64,000 bases of DNA from Nereocystis luetkeana (GCA_031213475.1 JARUPZ010000004.1:7666729-7730728); one strand, 5' to 3'. Shown: positions 34,186 through 46,299, numbered from the stretch's first letter. The notes: a model not told the origin generated them from the sequence alone. Translations and numbers: made by a program.

Positions 34186-35956
34186 CTGCAGGCATCCACG
34201 CGGCCCGTAGGTCGCGCGTGTGCGCGGTTGCGCATGTGCGTGAGTGCGTGGTGAGCGAAGGCGGGGCAAGCAGCATGACAAAAAAAGGAGGAGTGAGTGA
34301 AACCACGGGAAAACACGATCCAGCTCTATATTTTTCCACGGGAAAACATGATCCACCTCTATGTTTGTCCCTGTTTACGGGCTCTGGGGACGGACAGCAG
34401 CACCGCGTTGTACATAAACTACCGATCCAGCAGCAGCAGCAGCAGTAAAAGCTGCGGTTGTACGTGCCCACGGTGAATTATGTTGGTTGCGCGAGCCCGT
34501 TTCGAGGTGCAAAGCTCACACGCGCGCCTTTGGACAGAGACATCCGATGGACCTACACCAGAGCACGTGCATAGCGGAGGCTTCGAGCTGTGTCGTGGGG
34601 TGCAAAAAACAAAACAAAAGAAAAAAAGCGTGGTTTACTGTAAACACATTCTATAGGGGGAAAGACTGGAAACACGCCAGAATTTAACTGCAGAAAAATT
34701 GGACTTGGAGACAAAACGGAGAACGACAGTAAATTTCGACCATTGACTCTACATCCGTCTATCTGGCGCCCGGTCAAGCTTCCAGAGAAACACCCAAGAC
34801 ACAACAGCAAACGTGCGAGGTAGCTGCTAATTTGCCTAGGTCAGTCTAGGGGGTACACCAGGCGAGAACACAGGCCATCCCGGAACTCTACCGGACCGGC
34901 TTCAGAATTTTCACGGTGCTTCGGAATTTTCCTGGAGAATTATGCCGCTGCTCGCAGCCACCGGCAAAATACGGTAGGTGCACGTACAGCCGCCGCATTT
35001 CAGCCGGCGACTCCCACCATAGCACTGTTCGACAAGCCCCCTCACGATGACACGCCGCCGCTGACGTCTGACTTCTAAGTTCGTAGGTCGCAACTCAGAC
35101 CAGCGATTTCCACCAGCACGTCCCGAGACCTCCAACACCAGCAGTGGCAATTGGTGTTCTCCTTTCTCACGATGACCTACCCACCGTAGAGACCCGAAGG
35201 AGCTGATGGGGTCTGATGTAGGTGATCAACCTGAAGTGCTTCTACGTATAGCTACGTTGTTGAAGTACAGTAGAAGCGATGGCCAAAACACTTGAAAACG
35301 ATGGGGAAAATCACCTTCGACTGCGCGCAAGAACTCTTGGGGTTCGTAGCCTTAATCCCACCGACGGTACAGCAACGAGTGGTGCTGCAACGGCTACTGC
35401 CACAGCAACGACTGCTACTACCACGACGTATGCACGGTAACATTACCGGTTGTCTTTGCCGAGCTCACCCGTAGCTCCCTGACCCGAGCCGATACAGTTT
35501 CCATTTCCTTCAGGAGTCTCTTGATTGCAACGCGAATGGTCTTGCGGCGGGCCTGGATGTTTCGCCGCCATGAGAAAACAAAATGTTTCGGCATGAACCC
35601 GAAAGGACAGCGGGGAGGGGTCGGCACGTGCAGCGAGGCGAGGCGAGGCGAGGCAAGTTGCAGCCATGGCTCGAGGGTCTCCTGGCGTGGCCCCTTCTTG
35701 CTGTGCCCATGGGGGGCGTTTCATCACATGCAGCGCTTAGCGTAACGTTTATTTGCTGTCTTCTGAAATATATGTTGGTTCCGTAGGCGGACGTTGTCGG
35801 TGGCGACGAGGAGCGTATATATTCGACACGGTGAGAACGGCGATTGTTGCACAATGTCGACAGATCACTACCTATCTATCTATCTATCTATCTATATATA
35901 TCTATCTATTTATCTATTCATCTATATATCTATATATCTATATATCTATATATCTA

Positions 35957-36007
<51 letters not shown>

Positions 36008-36022
36008 TTATCTATTTATCTA

Positions 36023-36053
<31 letters not shown>

Positions 36054-36723
36054 TTCTATATATCTACAGTAGATCATCTAGATCCTCACCGGCCGTTCTG
36101 GGGTTATGTGTAGGATCTGTACAGCACAGATCCAGCCCAGAAGTCAAGTCCCTGATCATGCAAACTATATGGGACCCACCGGGCAACATGAGCTAGACCG
36201 TACAGATCAGGGATATTTCTGCCGTGAAGTATCTAGATCATCAAGTGGGAATCGATGATCTGTGGATGATCTGTCCCTTCGTCAGTCTGTCTGCGGTGTA
36301 TCACGTTTGACGGTTTCAGAGGGACATGGCGCGTTCGAGACCGACAACAACTCACGATGAGAGCGCTCTTCGGTCGAGACACTAGACACTTCACTACCCA
36401 CCCAACTGTTGTTTTGCGTACGATGGCCCTCCGAAGGCCGAAACACTTCCCGCAGAGCAGCGCACCGAGTTTTTCTGCATTTTGTATTTCTGTCGCAAGA
36501 GCGCCTTGAACAAATGAGGCACTCACTTTATTTAATCACTTTGAGCAAATACATAGGACACGAAAAACGACTGTATATTCTGCCTCCAAAGATAACCCTT
36601 GTATTGTTGCAAAACAACTTCCATACTGCAGTAGCTCCAAGGAGGTCGTCTAAAACAAAAGAGTGGGCGACAGTTCTGAAGGTTAAACACATCCAACGGA
36701 ATCAGGGCATCAGAGCGGCTTAC
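34186..36723 (-). other. Kinase intron
   Basis: Bounded by GTAAGC after the exon at 36724 and CTGCAG before 34185. Holds the (CTAT)n array and otherwise unremarkable sequence; short frames on both strands (e.g. 35443-35854 minus) have no motif. Confidence 0.55.
35866..36066 (+). repeat. (CTAT)n / TATATC microsatellite
   Basis: About 200 bp of CTAT units mixed with ATATCTAT variants. It reads as LSIY repeats in frames, an artefact. Confidence 0.95.
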
Positions 36724-37308
36724 GTTGCAAACCACAAGCGCCTGCTCCAAGCGGCAGACGCCCTCGTCGGCCTCTGTCTGACGCCCGTCGATGAAGCGCA
36801 GCCGCTGTCGAGTGAGCTCGTCGTACATCTTCACCCGTTTGTGCAGGTACCGTTTCTCTTTCCGCAGCCCAAACACCGACGGAGAGGATCTGGCCGTGGC
36901 CGTGGCGGACTGCCCGTTGGTGCTGGGGCCGGTGCTGGTCTTGGTGCCGGCGTTGTTCTTGTCGGTGTTAGCGTTAGCGTTGGTTTTACCGTCGGTGGTG
37001 GTGCTTGTGGGGGTGGTGGGGGTAGGGGTGGGGGTGGCCGAACCGCCTGTACCATTATCGAACACATCACGCCGCTCCAGAGCGATCATCGCCTGGTTTC
37101 GTCGCTCGAGGTCTTGGGAGGGGCCGCACCTCTCTCTCTCCAGGCCGGCCTCCCGGGCTCGAAGCTCGGCCACGACCGACGAGGGGCTCGGCCCAGACGC
37201 CTCTACCAGCGAAGTGAAATGGGCCATCTCAGAGTCAAGGCTCTCGGTCATGCCTCCCCAGCCATCTCCTGGCAGCACTTGGGGCGACTGTCCTCGCACG
37301 GTAAGCAG
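36724..37308 (-). CDS. Kinase gene exon: N-terminal coiled-coil region
   Basis: 585 bp (195 codons), phase 0/0: acceptor TTTTTTTTGCTGCTCAG before 37308 and donor AAC|GTAAGC after 36724, both strong. Charged helices (SSVVAELRAREAGLERERC, RKEKRYLHKRVKMYDELTRQ) flank a Thr/Asn-rich linker that includes TPTPTPTTPT. No enzyme motif. Strand, phase and direct joining to the phase-0 kinase exon at 34185 suggest the same gene, giving a coiled coil ahead of the kinase, perhaps for dimerisation. It could belong to a separate upstream gene. Confidence 0.7.
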
Positions 37309-37939
37309 CTGAGCAGCAAAAAAAAGACACGCGGGCCACACAGAGAGTAGTGATGGTATCAGATATAAGGTAGGGAATTTTTCCGGACACAATAATACGT
37401 ACCGCCATGAAGGGGGGATTACAATCTCCGTTCGATATTTACGTCACACTGCGTACGGGGACTATACTAACTGTATAATGGCCGGCCAAGAGTTGTATGA
37501 ACTACGCTGTTGTCACCTTTTTATCCAAAAACATGCCATTTCAACCAGGGGCGTCCGTGGACACCACCACACCCGCAGAGGTCGGAATGGAAAATCGTTA
37601 CAACCGCTGTGATCACATCATGAAATAAAAAAATATTTTTTTTTGTATTTCTTTTTTTCCAGTTGGTTCTTGGCAACCCCCTCCACTGTCCACCGAAATC
37701 AAAATAGGTGACGGTTCACAAAAAAAAAATGAGGGCGCCCGGATTTATTCCGGACATCATTCGTGAAGACAGGGGATAGGTAGGGATAAGGTTCGATAAT
37801 AGGTTCATGGCGCTTTTTATCCAAAAGCTCTTGTCATAATGCTGAACCCACTCGCGGGTCACACAACTTATCGTTTTTTTCTGTAATGCTGTATCCTGCT
37901 GGCGTGCGTACATGCCTTGCATGGGCGGCTGTGATCAGG

Positions 37940-38515
37940 GGGGGGGTGTACTCGATAGGAGAGATGTACCTGGTATTCGATATCATGCATGGCCGTAGTC
38001 GTATGAGCATAGACCCTCGCACCCCTACAATGCCGGGACGGAGCATGCCGGGTTTCCACCGACCAGGCAGACATTGCTTGCACCAAGCGCGAAGCGCCGT
38101 GAGGTGTCTGGCGAGTCGCATGAAGGGTGGGCTGCATCCTACTAAGAACCGCTTTCGAGGTGGACTTGCATGTGGATGGCAGCTTCAATGAGTTGATTTA
38201 ATTTCCGGTGTAGGCATTTCCAGACAGCAATGTGAGTACTATGTAACTGCCTCTTGGGTGCCTGCCTTACCAAAAACGCTACGTGATACGACCATTCCAA
38301 CTTGTGCGGAGTAAAGGTTGTTCACCTCGCACAAACGATCTTACTCGACAACCGGCTGTGACCGACCGCCAAAAAAAAAACAAACAAACAAACAAACAAA
38401 CAAACGAACGAACGAACAAAAGCGGTACCCTGGTTGTCTAGGTTACGTAGTGAGCGGCATATTTTACAGTGTCGCTGCCATCGGACGCCGACCCAACCTA
38501 TATATGTATATAATA
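37940..38515 (+). repeat. Repeat R3 copy 3, single
   Basis: Starts with a G7 run and TGTACTCGATAGGAGAGATG, contains all blocks listed for copy 1, a (AAAC)n/(GAAC)n stretch at 38372-38420, and ends in CGCCGACCCAACCTATATATG. Confidence 0.85.
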
Positions 38516-38629
38516 TGGGGGGGGGGGGCAAAGCGCAGAAAACCTAACGTATGCACAAGAAACCCGCACGGTTCATGAATGCGTAAAATTAAAGGTATGA
38601 CTGCGAGCCACGGACGTTTCGAACAGAAC

Positions 38630-38704
38630 AAGGGAATTTCGCGACAGCAGCTCGCCATGTGCCGCTTCCAAGGCGGCGGCAGCGGCGATGCCGGTCTCCA
38701 TGCC
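38630..38704 (-). CDS. Candidate kinase-gene exon, helical
   Basis: 75 bp, phase 0/0 if bounded by CTTTCTCGCTTCGAG (acceptor) and CTT|GTTCTG (weak donor). Encodes GMETGIAAAAALEAAHGELL, coil-like. Two other frames are also open and the donor is poor, so the boundaries are uncertain. Confidence 0.35.
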
Positions 38705-39040
38705 CTCGAAGCGAGAAAGTCGACGGACGAGTGCATGGCAGGTTCTGTGGGACCTTGGTTTCTCTCACGTCAATCAGCGGGACGCACGCTACTGGTAGAG
38801 GGACGCACAGCGAAAACAAAGTGGAAACGACACAACACTCTTGAAAAAGGTCAGAGGACGGAACAACAACAAACCAGTGGGGTGGGGATTTCGGGACGAA
38901 TTTTCTACAAAAAAAAACACGTTTTCTTTCAAAGTTCTGTTTTGCTTGGTTGTTCGCATACCCCCCCCGCACGGTGCTCCGCCTCGAAATGGATGCGTGG
39001 TCAATGGTCAAATGACGAAAGCAAGCAACAAATGAGTACG

Positions 39041-39063
39041 CCCCCCCCCCCCCCCCCCCCCCC
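39041..39063 (+). repeat. 23-base poly-C tract
   Basis: Uninterrupted C23 in a presumed intron. Confidence 0.93.
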
Positions 39064-39319
39064 TCCGCCTCTTTGGGTCTCAAAATGGATGGTGGGGTGT
39101 CGGAACTTTTCGGACGTACACACCCCTGACCTGACGTGTGTACCTACCTGATGTGGCTCTACGCATTGTCTGTGCGACCTGGGAGCACGCAGTCTGGTAC
39201 ACTGATGACCTTTGTGCGGACCTGCGCAGTATCTAACAGGTTATCAGGTTTCCGAACGTACTTGAGGAAGCTCTGTTCCTCGCCCCAAAAACGAAAGAGG
39301 GTTGAAAACCACTTATTCG

Positions 39320-39590
39320 AGAAAATGGTTGACACACCCTTTGTGCTAGACGAATAGAAGCAAACCTTACCCTAAGCCTGACCCAACCAGAGTAACCCTC
39401 ACCCTGACCCTAAGCCGATCATAGCAACCCTAACCCTGACCATAAGCCAGTCAAAGCAACCCTAATCCTGACCCTAAGCCAATCAGAGCAACCCTAATCC
39501 TGACTTTAACCCAATCATAGCAACCCTAACCCTGACCCTAAGCCAATCAGACCAGATCTCGAACGAGCGGTAAGCTTTTCTGAAAAGAAT
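39320..39590 (+). repeat. Dispersed repeat with a 32-bp telomere-like minisatellite
   Basis: 39365-39552 holds six units of 32 bp, each ACCCTAA(C/T)CCTGACCCTAAG followed by CCAATCAGAGCA. Flanks (GAAAATGGTTGACACACCC, CGAATAGAAGCA before; GATCTCGAACGAGCGGTAAG after) match 54910-55035, where only about one unit remains. Confidence 0.85.
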
Positions 39591-39744
39591 ATACGTAAGA
39601 CTCTTGAAAAGCATACAATCGAAGGTGTACCCCGATGAACCAGCTCAGGGCCTAGGCACCTATGGCACGAGCGATAATGCCTAAAAACACTTACGGTCTT
39701 CCAACCCTATTTGGCTAGGTTATCGGCTGAGGGGCCGTCCGTGG

Positions 39745-39763
39745 GTTAGGGTTAGGGTTAGGG
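39745..39763 (+). repeat. Three TTAGGG units
   Basis: GTTAGGGTTAGGGTTAGGGT, an exact interstitial match to the telomere repeat of many eukaryotes. Confidence 0.85.
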
Positions 39764-39907
39764 TGTTCAGGCCATGAACTACTATTAACACGTGTAATGT
39801 CTACCGCTATGCCGGATTACCGTGGCACGAGTCGCCTTTCACAAGGCGGTCATATGTTTTCAACCGACGTGCCGAGGGCTTGAACGGATCGCCAAGCACT
39901 GGCTCAC

Positions 39908-39991
39908 CTCTCCCCTCTGTTGGCGCGCGTTCGTTTCTTGTAGGTCTTCCATGACGTGCTTCCACATAGCGATACGCTCTTTTTCTTTAGC
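39908..39991 (-). CDS. Kinase gene exon: short coiled coil
   Basis: 84 bp (28 codons), phase 0/0: acceptor TTTTGGCGCCAG before 39991, donor GAG|GTGAGC after 39908. Encodes AKEKERIAMWKHVMEDLQET then NARQQRGE, a charged helix. Same strand and phase class as the exons at 37308 and 50051, so most likely part of the same N-terminal coiled-coil region. Confidence 0.6.
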
Positions 39992-40374
39992 CTGGCGCCA
40001 AAAGGAGGGAGAAACGTGCAGCGATACAGAAAAAAAAAAAAAAAAACGGTGGATCATGCATGCAGCAACAGCACTATCGCATGCGCAACACGCATGATAT
40101 TAATAGCGCATCCCCCTTAGAAAACGCCTCCCCCCACAACAGCACACCCGGTGATATTATGTGTATAGGGGTTTTAAAAAAAAACACCGGGGTGTGCTAA
40201 TCGTGCGTTAAATACCGTATCCTTTTCGGGGACTCAACGTACAGCGACATGTACAGCGACCAAAAAAAGGATAGCGACAAACATTGTGTGCGGTAATCAG
40301 GGGGCATTTGGGGTACAGCCCCGGGTTTCCTGTATGACGATGATGAGGATGACGATGATAATGTTCTCACATTA

Positions 40375-40589
40375 TTACGGGGGGCCATAGTAAGTAGGAC
40401 CAAACTTTGTTAGTACACATAGGGAAATATATACTTCGCAGTACTTTTTTGTGTGTACCGTAGGTCCTACTTACTATGCCCCCCCGTAATATTACGGGGG
40501 ACCACAGTAAATGGTGTTAGAAAAAATAGCGATATATGTATAGGCTTTTGGTGTACCGTAGGACCTATTTAATTTTCCCCCCCCGGTAA
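40375..40589. mobile_element. Two MITE-A copies in tandem sharing one TA
   Basis: First copy 40375-40489 (left TA at 40373-40374), then a single TA at 40490-40491, then the second copy 40492-40589, whose left end is TTACGGGGGACC and right end CCCCCCCGGTAA. The second is shortened in the left arm. Confidence 0.88.
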
Positions 40590-40935
40590 GAGTGACTTCC
40601 CTGAAATCCTACCTACCTGTGGTCACAAAATGTATTTGTTGACGTGGATCTTGGAGCGGGTACATAATATAGTTCTGCTTGCCGAGGTCGTATCAATCTT
40701 TCTACCAACAGACGAAAAAAGCGTTCAACTGTTGTAATGCTTTTTATTTGTTTTCGTCATTGTCATCAAGCGGCGCCCATCTTCCCACCTATGCTGCCTA
40801 TGCCGTACCAGGCACCTGCTACGTACCTGGTATGCTACGTTCCTGGCACGCACTTTGGGACACACCTCCTACCGCAGCGATAGACTACAGCTCAGGCCGG
40901 CTTGGTGTGTGGCCGCTGGCATACTCGTCAGATAC

Positions 40936-41064
40936 TTCCCACAAGTTTTTTTTCCCTCTCTGGAAGTCCCGCAAAGGGATAAAGATGTAGGCCTGTTCTG
41001 CAGCAGTCAACGTCGACGTCGCCATTCTATCACTAGCGGCTTGGGAGACAGACTTTTCAGTGCG
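40936..41064 (-). CDS. Candidate kinase-gene exon
   Basis: 129 bp, phase 0/0 if bounded by GGCCAACCAG and GAA|GTATCT. Encodes RTEKSVSQAASDRMATSTL, TAAEQAYIFIPLRDF. The acceptor lacks a pyrimidine tract. Protein-like composition but no motif. Confidence 0.35.
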
Positions 41065-41354
41065 CTGGTTGGCCCCACGCGATGAGTGGACGAACCAGGG
41101 GTACACGGGAAAGATAAAAAGAGAAAACGGAACCGGACTCGCCCCCATCCACCATGCCGCGGAATTTTAAAACAATTCAGGTAGTATCGTTTTGGAGTTT
41201 TGCCAAATATTACATACATGAAACCATTTTTTTCCCCCAGTTTTATTTCACTTGGTGTTAGTAACCCCCCACCCCCCCAGACTCGCAAAAAAAACAAAAA
41301 AAAATGGGGTGTCGATTTTTGTTTGTTTTTTTGTCGTGTGCACTTGGCCGAACG

Positions 41355-41488
41355 CTTGATTTCCTTCTCTGCTTGAAACAACCCCCCCGCCACAGCTTCC
41401 GAGGTTATACGTGTACTGGTGTACGCAACATCCCGGGACAGAAGCTCCAGCTCCTCACGGACCTTCCGTCGTGTGCCGCCAGACCGTG
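41355..41488 (-). CDS. Candidate kinase-gene exon, helical
   Basis: After CCCTTCTCAG (41490-41489) the frame reads RKVREELELLSRDVAYTSTR then ITSEAVAGGLFQAEKEIKRS, clearly helix-forming. The acceptor is good but gives phase 1, unlike the phase-0 neighbours, and the donor is unresolved, so the exact ends are approximate. Confidence 0.4.
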
Positions 41489-41834
41489 CTGAGAAGGGCT
41501 TGCCGCGCGGACAGACGGGAACGAAACTGATGTATTCCGTATTCGTACCTCGCTTACCGTTCTAACAAATAAAAAGGTCTGCGAGCGTCATGGACAGCTC
41601 CTCGCAGTGCAGTCCCGGGGCTGAATGCCGCACGTACGAAGCATGTGTACTACGACGTAAGGGGGGGGGGGGGGCTCGGTTTATGAGCTATCGGTTCAAC
41701 AAAAGTATTGGTCCAGGAGAGGTGTAACGGCTTGGTACGGCCATACCAAGAGCTGCTAGTATACAATACTCTTATTGTTTCCCCCTACCCCATTTATTTG
41801 TCTTAAGCCCTCCGTTTATCTCTCCATCCTACAG

Positions 41835-42122
<288 letters not shown>

Positions 42123-42127
42123 AGTAG

Positions 42128-42310
42128 CCCAGACCCCGGGTCACATTCGTTATAGGCTCTTCTCCCGCCCACTACGGTTGGTACCTTGCCAGGCATTCCT
42201 ATCGCGAGAAAAGACTTCGGTCCTCTCTCCCCTCGTCGACTCGCATCGGATACCGCCTACAATATTTACCCACGCTCGTACTATTCACCAATAGGCGCTC
42301 TCAGCAGTTG
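42128..42310 (-). mobile_element. SINE-1 fragment
   Basis: Plus-strand blocks CCCCGGGTCACAT, AGGCTCTTCTCCCGCCCACT, CTCGTCGACTCGCATCGGAT and AGGCGCTCTCA in the order of 57479-57660. The tRNA-like head is missing. Confidence 0.65.
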
Positions 42311-43900
42311 ATAACTAAAACCGGCCCGAAAAAAAAAAAAAAAAAAAAAACGGCAGACACCAGAAACATATTTTTTCGGCTTTCTCGGGTCCGAAAAAAC
42401 GAAAAAAATAAATAAATAACACTCTTCTTTCGTTCTGTTCGGCTCGAAAATATATCGCGGCTTGAAATCTTGAAAATCGGCTCGTTCCGTTTTTTCTTTT
42501 TTTAATTAATCGGCTTTGTGCGGCCACTACCTCTGAAAAGGGTACGAGCACGTGAACACCCGATCCGGTCGAAACCCCTCTCGGTTGACTCCAGGAGGGG
42601 GAAATCGACTGCTGTCGCTGCAACTGCCGGTGATTGCAGCGACGATCATCGGGCGTCACCGGGGAGTGACACAAATTGGGTCGTCCCAAGTCGCAACGCA
42701 AGGGATCGCGCGGCACACGGTAGAAGAGGCGCGACGCGGCATTTATCCCACCCGTATTGCTGGGGCGCTGGCCGTCACCAACCATTGTTTTTCGGCGGTC
42801 ATCAACCATTACTTTTCGGCGGTCATCTCGGGGGTCGGTCCCCAAGGGGGGGTGGGTTTAGAGAAGTTCCAGTTCGAGAGGGGTTTCAATAAAAAACAGG
42901 CGGTACACCTGACACAGCCATAGCCATCTCTCCTAAACCGTGACCTGTACTGCTGTACGTTTGGGTCGGGGGCGCCCGGACAAAAATAATGTGAACCATC
43001 ACAGTTTTGTTTTCGCTAGACAGGGAGGGGGGGGGGGGGTACTACTGGATGGGCTGAGCCTCCGTGGGCTCGCTTTTCCCAGATTTTTGGGCTAAAAAAC
43101 ACAAAAAAGGCTCTGGTGGAATACCGCCTTTAAAAAAAAAAAAGTTTTTGGGCTCGTTTTTGGCTCGGCAAAACAAAAATAGGCATACTAAAAATCAAAC
43201 TGTTTTCGGCATTTGTAGCTCGGATTTTGACAAATCGGCGAGATCAGAAGGAAATGGGTTTGCTAGTGGGAAGCAGGTCCTATTAGCGCTAATCGTGACA
43301 ACATGATGAGGCCAGCAAGGCATCCCCGTAGAGATAAGCAATACCAGGTACATATGAGGTTCTGGGTTGAAGTGTTGCGGTTCTGCTGTGCGCGCGAAAA
43401 AACAGGGTTTGCATGTCATTAATAGGGCGTTATTGCAGAGGAGTGGAATAAAAAGGGCTGATTTACTGCTCTCCGAGGGAAAAATAGGTCCAGCCCCCGA
43501 AAAATAGGCTCCAAATCGTTTCTGTTTAGTTCTTATTTTAAACCCCTGTATTTGGGCTCCAAAAGGCGAAAATATATACCAGGTACCTGGTATATATCTT
43601 GGGCTTTGAGGACTAAATAAAGCCCACGGAGGCTCAGCCTATTACTGGCCCCGAGTGAAAAAAAACAAGGATCATTTTCTTTATTTTTTTTCCTTGTTTC
43701 ATCATGTGAGCACAACCGTTGTACCAGGTATCTGTTTTTCATTCCGACCTCTGGGGGGTGTGGTGTGTCGTCTTCTCTTTGGACGCCCTTGCCTGGGTAC
43801 AAAACATGATACAGCAACTGTGTAGCCCAATGATGATATCATATATAGCAGCTATATTTGCAATAGTTGGATGAAGGGTGGTGGTCCGTGTTCAACCAAC
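42311..43900. other. Intron or intergenic sequence, unassigned frames
   Basis: Open frames overlap on both strands at 42315-42923 (minus 176 codons, plus 123 and 124). The plus frame at 42552 (MNTRSGRNPSRLTPGGGNRL) looks faintly gag-like, but I cannot identify a family. A poly-A run at 42330-42350, a G15 at 43025-43040 and several TACC(A/T)GGTA motifs occur. No gene is called. Confidence 0.3.
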
Positions 43901-43908
43901 TGGGTATA

Positions 43909-44180
43909 AAGCATCCGCTGTAGTCAGCAGCCACGAGTTGGTTAGTGGTGGGAACGGGGGTACTCTTCTATATTATAGTTGAGAGGATATACCCGCGGCC
44001 ATTTTAGTTCAGTTTTGCACATTGGTTTTATCTTGTGTGCGCTTTTTCCGTCTCGTGTATTTTGAGGCAGCCGAATTTTCGATTTTTTTTGTTTTTCGGA
44101 TCTTCCTAGGGCTCCAGCACCTTTGTGTGACCACGGACTCCTTCGTCAGAGAGTTAATGTGAGAACAACAACAAACAAAC
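43909..44180 (+). mobile_element. LINE 3' end copy with (AAC)n tail
   Basis: 265-bp segment nearly identical to 53838-54104: CATCCGCTGTAGTCAGCAGC, GATATACCCGCGGCCAT, then GTGACCACGGACTCCTTCGT, GAGAGTTAATGTGAGAACAAC and an AAC/AAAC tail. A 5'-truncated non-LTR retrotransposon copy. Confidence 0.75.
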
Positions 44181-44694
44181 AAACGCTGAGAGCGTTGAGA
44201 CGACGGTACGCAGACGTAGGCTATTGTTTGCGGGCTTTGTGACACGCATGGGAGAGGAGCGTCTGCCGAAGAGGGTGATGTCTGGGGTAACGGTTGGGGG
44301 TAAGGGTTACTCCGGAGGACAGGAGTGGGACTGGATGAGGTACCTTGAGGAGGACCTCAAGAAGTTCGGCATCAAGCTCGAAGGGTGGCGCGAGGCGGCA
44401 CAGAAAGCCGGCAGATGGTTCCGACGGGTCGAGGAAGGGGCGGAGGTTTTCATGCGGAAATGGCATAAGGATGAGAAGGAGGCATCGGCAGAACGGCATA
44501 GGATAGCTGCAACCACGACCACAACCGTTGACGGCAACGCACGTGCGCAGAATGGCAGGAAAGAGGGGGAGGGGGAAGGGGGACGAGGGGGTATGGGGGG
44601 GGGGGGGAGGGGGGGCGGCGGTCTGCTCAACAGACTGAACCCTGGGTATGGCCATCATCGTCATGACGCACTCCCTTCTTCGAGGCCCAAGTAA
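44181..44694 (+). pseudogene. LINE reverse transcriptase C-terminus, 5'-truncated
   Basis: Open from the end of the previous element's AAC tail to a TAA at 44692-44694. Encodes VETTVRRRRLLFAGFVTRMG then ERLPKRVMSG: the 'RR-L-(W/F)-(A/G)-G-(H/F)-V-x-RM-x-x-x-RLP' region just after the RT domain of many LINEs. WMRYLEEDLKKFGIKLEGWR and AAQKAGRWFRRV match the typical C-terminal end. The catalytic RT (FADD box) and endonuclease are absent. The last ~40 residues are low complexity (G-rich). The fragment is not mobile on its own. Confidence 0.75.
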
Positions 44695-45608
44695 CTAGCA
44701 TGGTGCCACCTGGGCAACTTTGCGTGTCTCTATGCTCCAGTGCCTGCCTTTCGTGTTATATTTTCCCCCCGCCCGTGTTTGTTCCTTTTTGAGCCTCCGT
44801 TTTCATATTTATTTATTTCCCGTTTGTACCTCTTTGTGTCTCAGTTTGTATCTTCCGTTTTGCTTTTTTGCTTTTTGCTTTTTTGCTTTTTGCTATCTGC
44901 TTTTCTTTTTTTCCTTTGCTTCGTCTTCTTTTTTTATTTTTTTGTCTGCTAGTTTATTTTTTGCTTCCCTGGTGTCCTTAGTGGCGGAGTGCGAGTGCTT
45001 GTCTTTTTGTTTTTGTTTCTGTTCGACACCCGTCGCGAAGCGTGCGAGCCTGAAATCTGCGAAAAATTGCGCATTCTCTATTACGGGGGACCATAGTTAA
45101 TAGGACCTGTGGTATACATAAAAACCTACATATTTAACCATTTTTACGAACAAAATTTGGTCCTATTAACTATGGTCCCCCGTAATAGTGTGTTTCCTTC
45201 CTTGAATTCTTGCTCTATATCGCTTCCTTGCCTGGCTTGAACTTTTTTTCTCTCTCTTCCCTTTCGGACGTGTGATTTTTTCGATTTTTGATTTCGATTT
45301 TTCGACGTCGAGTTGTTGTTTTCATCCTGTCTACTGTTTTTCTGGGTGGTATGTGGTCTTCTCGGCTTCTGTGGCGACTTGTACAGCGTACCGCATGTAT
45401 CTGATACGTTCGCGCGCGGACCTCCTTTTTTCGTTTTGTCTAGAGGTGTAGATAGATTAGATGTGCTTCAGTTGCCGTGTGTACTATTATACTCTTTGCT
45501 TCTTATATTTTTTTACCGAGGTATTTTCTTCCACTCCAGAGCTATTGGAGCCTGTCCTGCGACCACGGACTGCATTGTATTGCGGCGATGAGTTAATGTG
45601 AGAACAAG

Positions 45609-45700
<92 letters not shown>

Positions 45701-45704
45701 AAAC
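44695..45704 (+). mobile_element. LINE 3' UTR and (AAC)n tail
   Basis: T-rich 3' region containing GCTTTTTTGCTTTTTGC repeats, a MITE-A at 45081-45185, then CCACTCCAGAGCTATTGGAG, CGACCACGGACTGCATTG, GAGTTAATGTGAGAAC and (AAC)n at 45607-45701. The same 3' end recurs at 51595-51845. Confidence 0.75.
45081..45185. mobile_element. MITE-A copy inside a LINE 3' UTR, intact
   Basis: 105 bp, ends perfect, TA on both sides. The homologous LINE end at 51595 lacks it, so it inserted after the LINE families split. Confidence 0.93.
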
Positions 45705-46049
45705 AACGCAGGAAAGGAGAATTGATAGGATCAAGACTGGCGGTGCTCGACGATTTATGCCGGCCTTTTCACATTCCGAGTGGATATTGCCCGGAACACG
45801 CTGTCGGAAGGCAAATATGAAATAGTAACAACAAGAACATTAACAGTAAAACAAATCAAGAGCGGGGCGCAGCAAAACGTTTACTTTGTGTTTTTATTAG
45901 TAGGAGACGACGTCCATGTAAAGGAGGTGGAGAGGGCAGCGTATGCAATACCAGGTATAATACACTGATATCGCAACAACAGGGACCTACAACATCAATC
46001 GACAACAGCAGTCGCACTGCTGTCTATATTGTGCAGGGCATGGCTGTAT

Positions 46050-46215
46050 ACCGATGCACGGAACTCGACGCGAGTCAACGAGGAAGAGAGAAGAAATGGC
46101 TGAAGCCTTCTCCCGATCAAAATGAATGCACGAACCGTCCGTAGTAGGGGAGGGGGGGGGGGGGAGAGAGAGTCTGCTATGTGACCACGGATCTGAGTCG
46201 CGACTAGGAGGGCTT
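46050..46215 (+). mobile_element. SINE-1 fragment, plus orientation
   Basis: ACGCGAGTCAACGAGGAAGAG, GGCTGAAGCCTTCTCCCGAT, GAATGCACGAACCG and GTGACCACGGATCTGAGTCG follow the order of the family body. No tRNA-like head. Confidence 0.65.
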
Positions 46216-46299
46216 GTGGGAGAGTTCAAAAGAAGGGCGAAGGAAACCCAACTGGGCTCATAAAGAGTGAAATAAAATAAAAAGGAGGCCATGAAAACA

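Noticed and set aside
36409-37350. 313-codon plus-strand ORF
   Set aside because: Antisense to a well-bounded minus-strand coiled-coil exon; Gly/Val-rich only because of the complement of Thr/Pro codons.
39365-39552. CRISPR-like array because of regular 32-bp repeats
   Set aside because: Units are contiguous with no unique spacers, and the genome is eukaryotic; it is a telomere-like minisatellite.
39745-39763. A chromosome end (TTAGGG units)
   Set aside because: Only three units, internal, with ordinary sequence on both sides.
42315-42923. Overlapping 124-176-codon ORFs on both strands
   Set aside because: No recognisable family, no splice borders, and both strands are open; could be an old gag-like remnant but not supportable.
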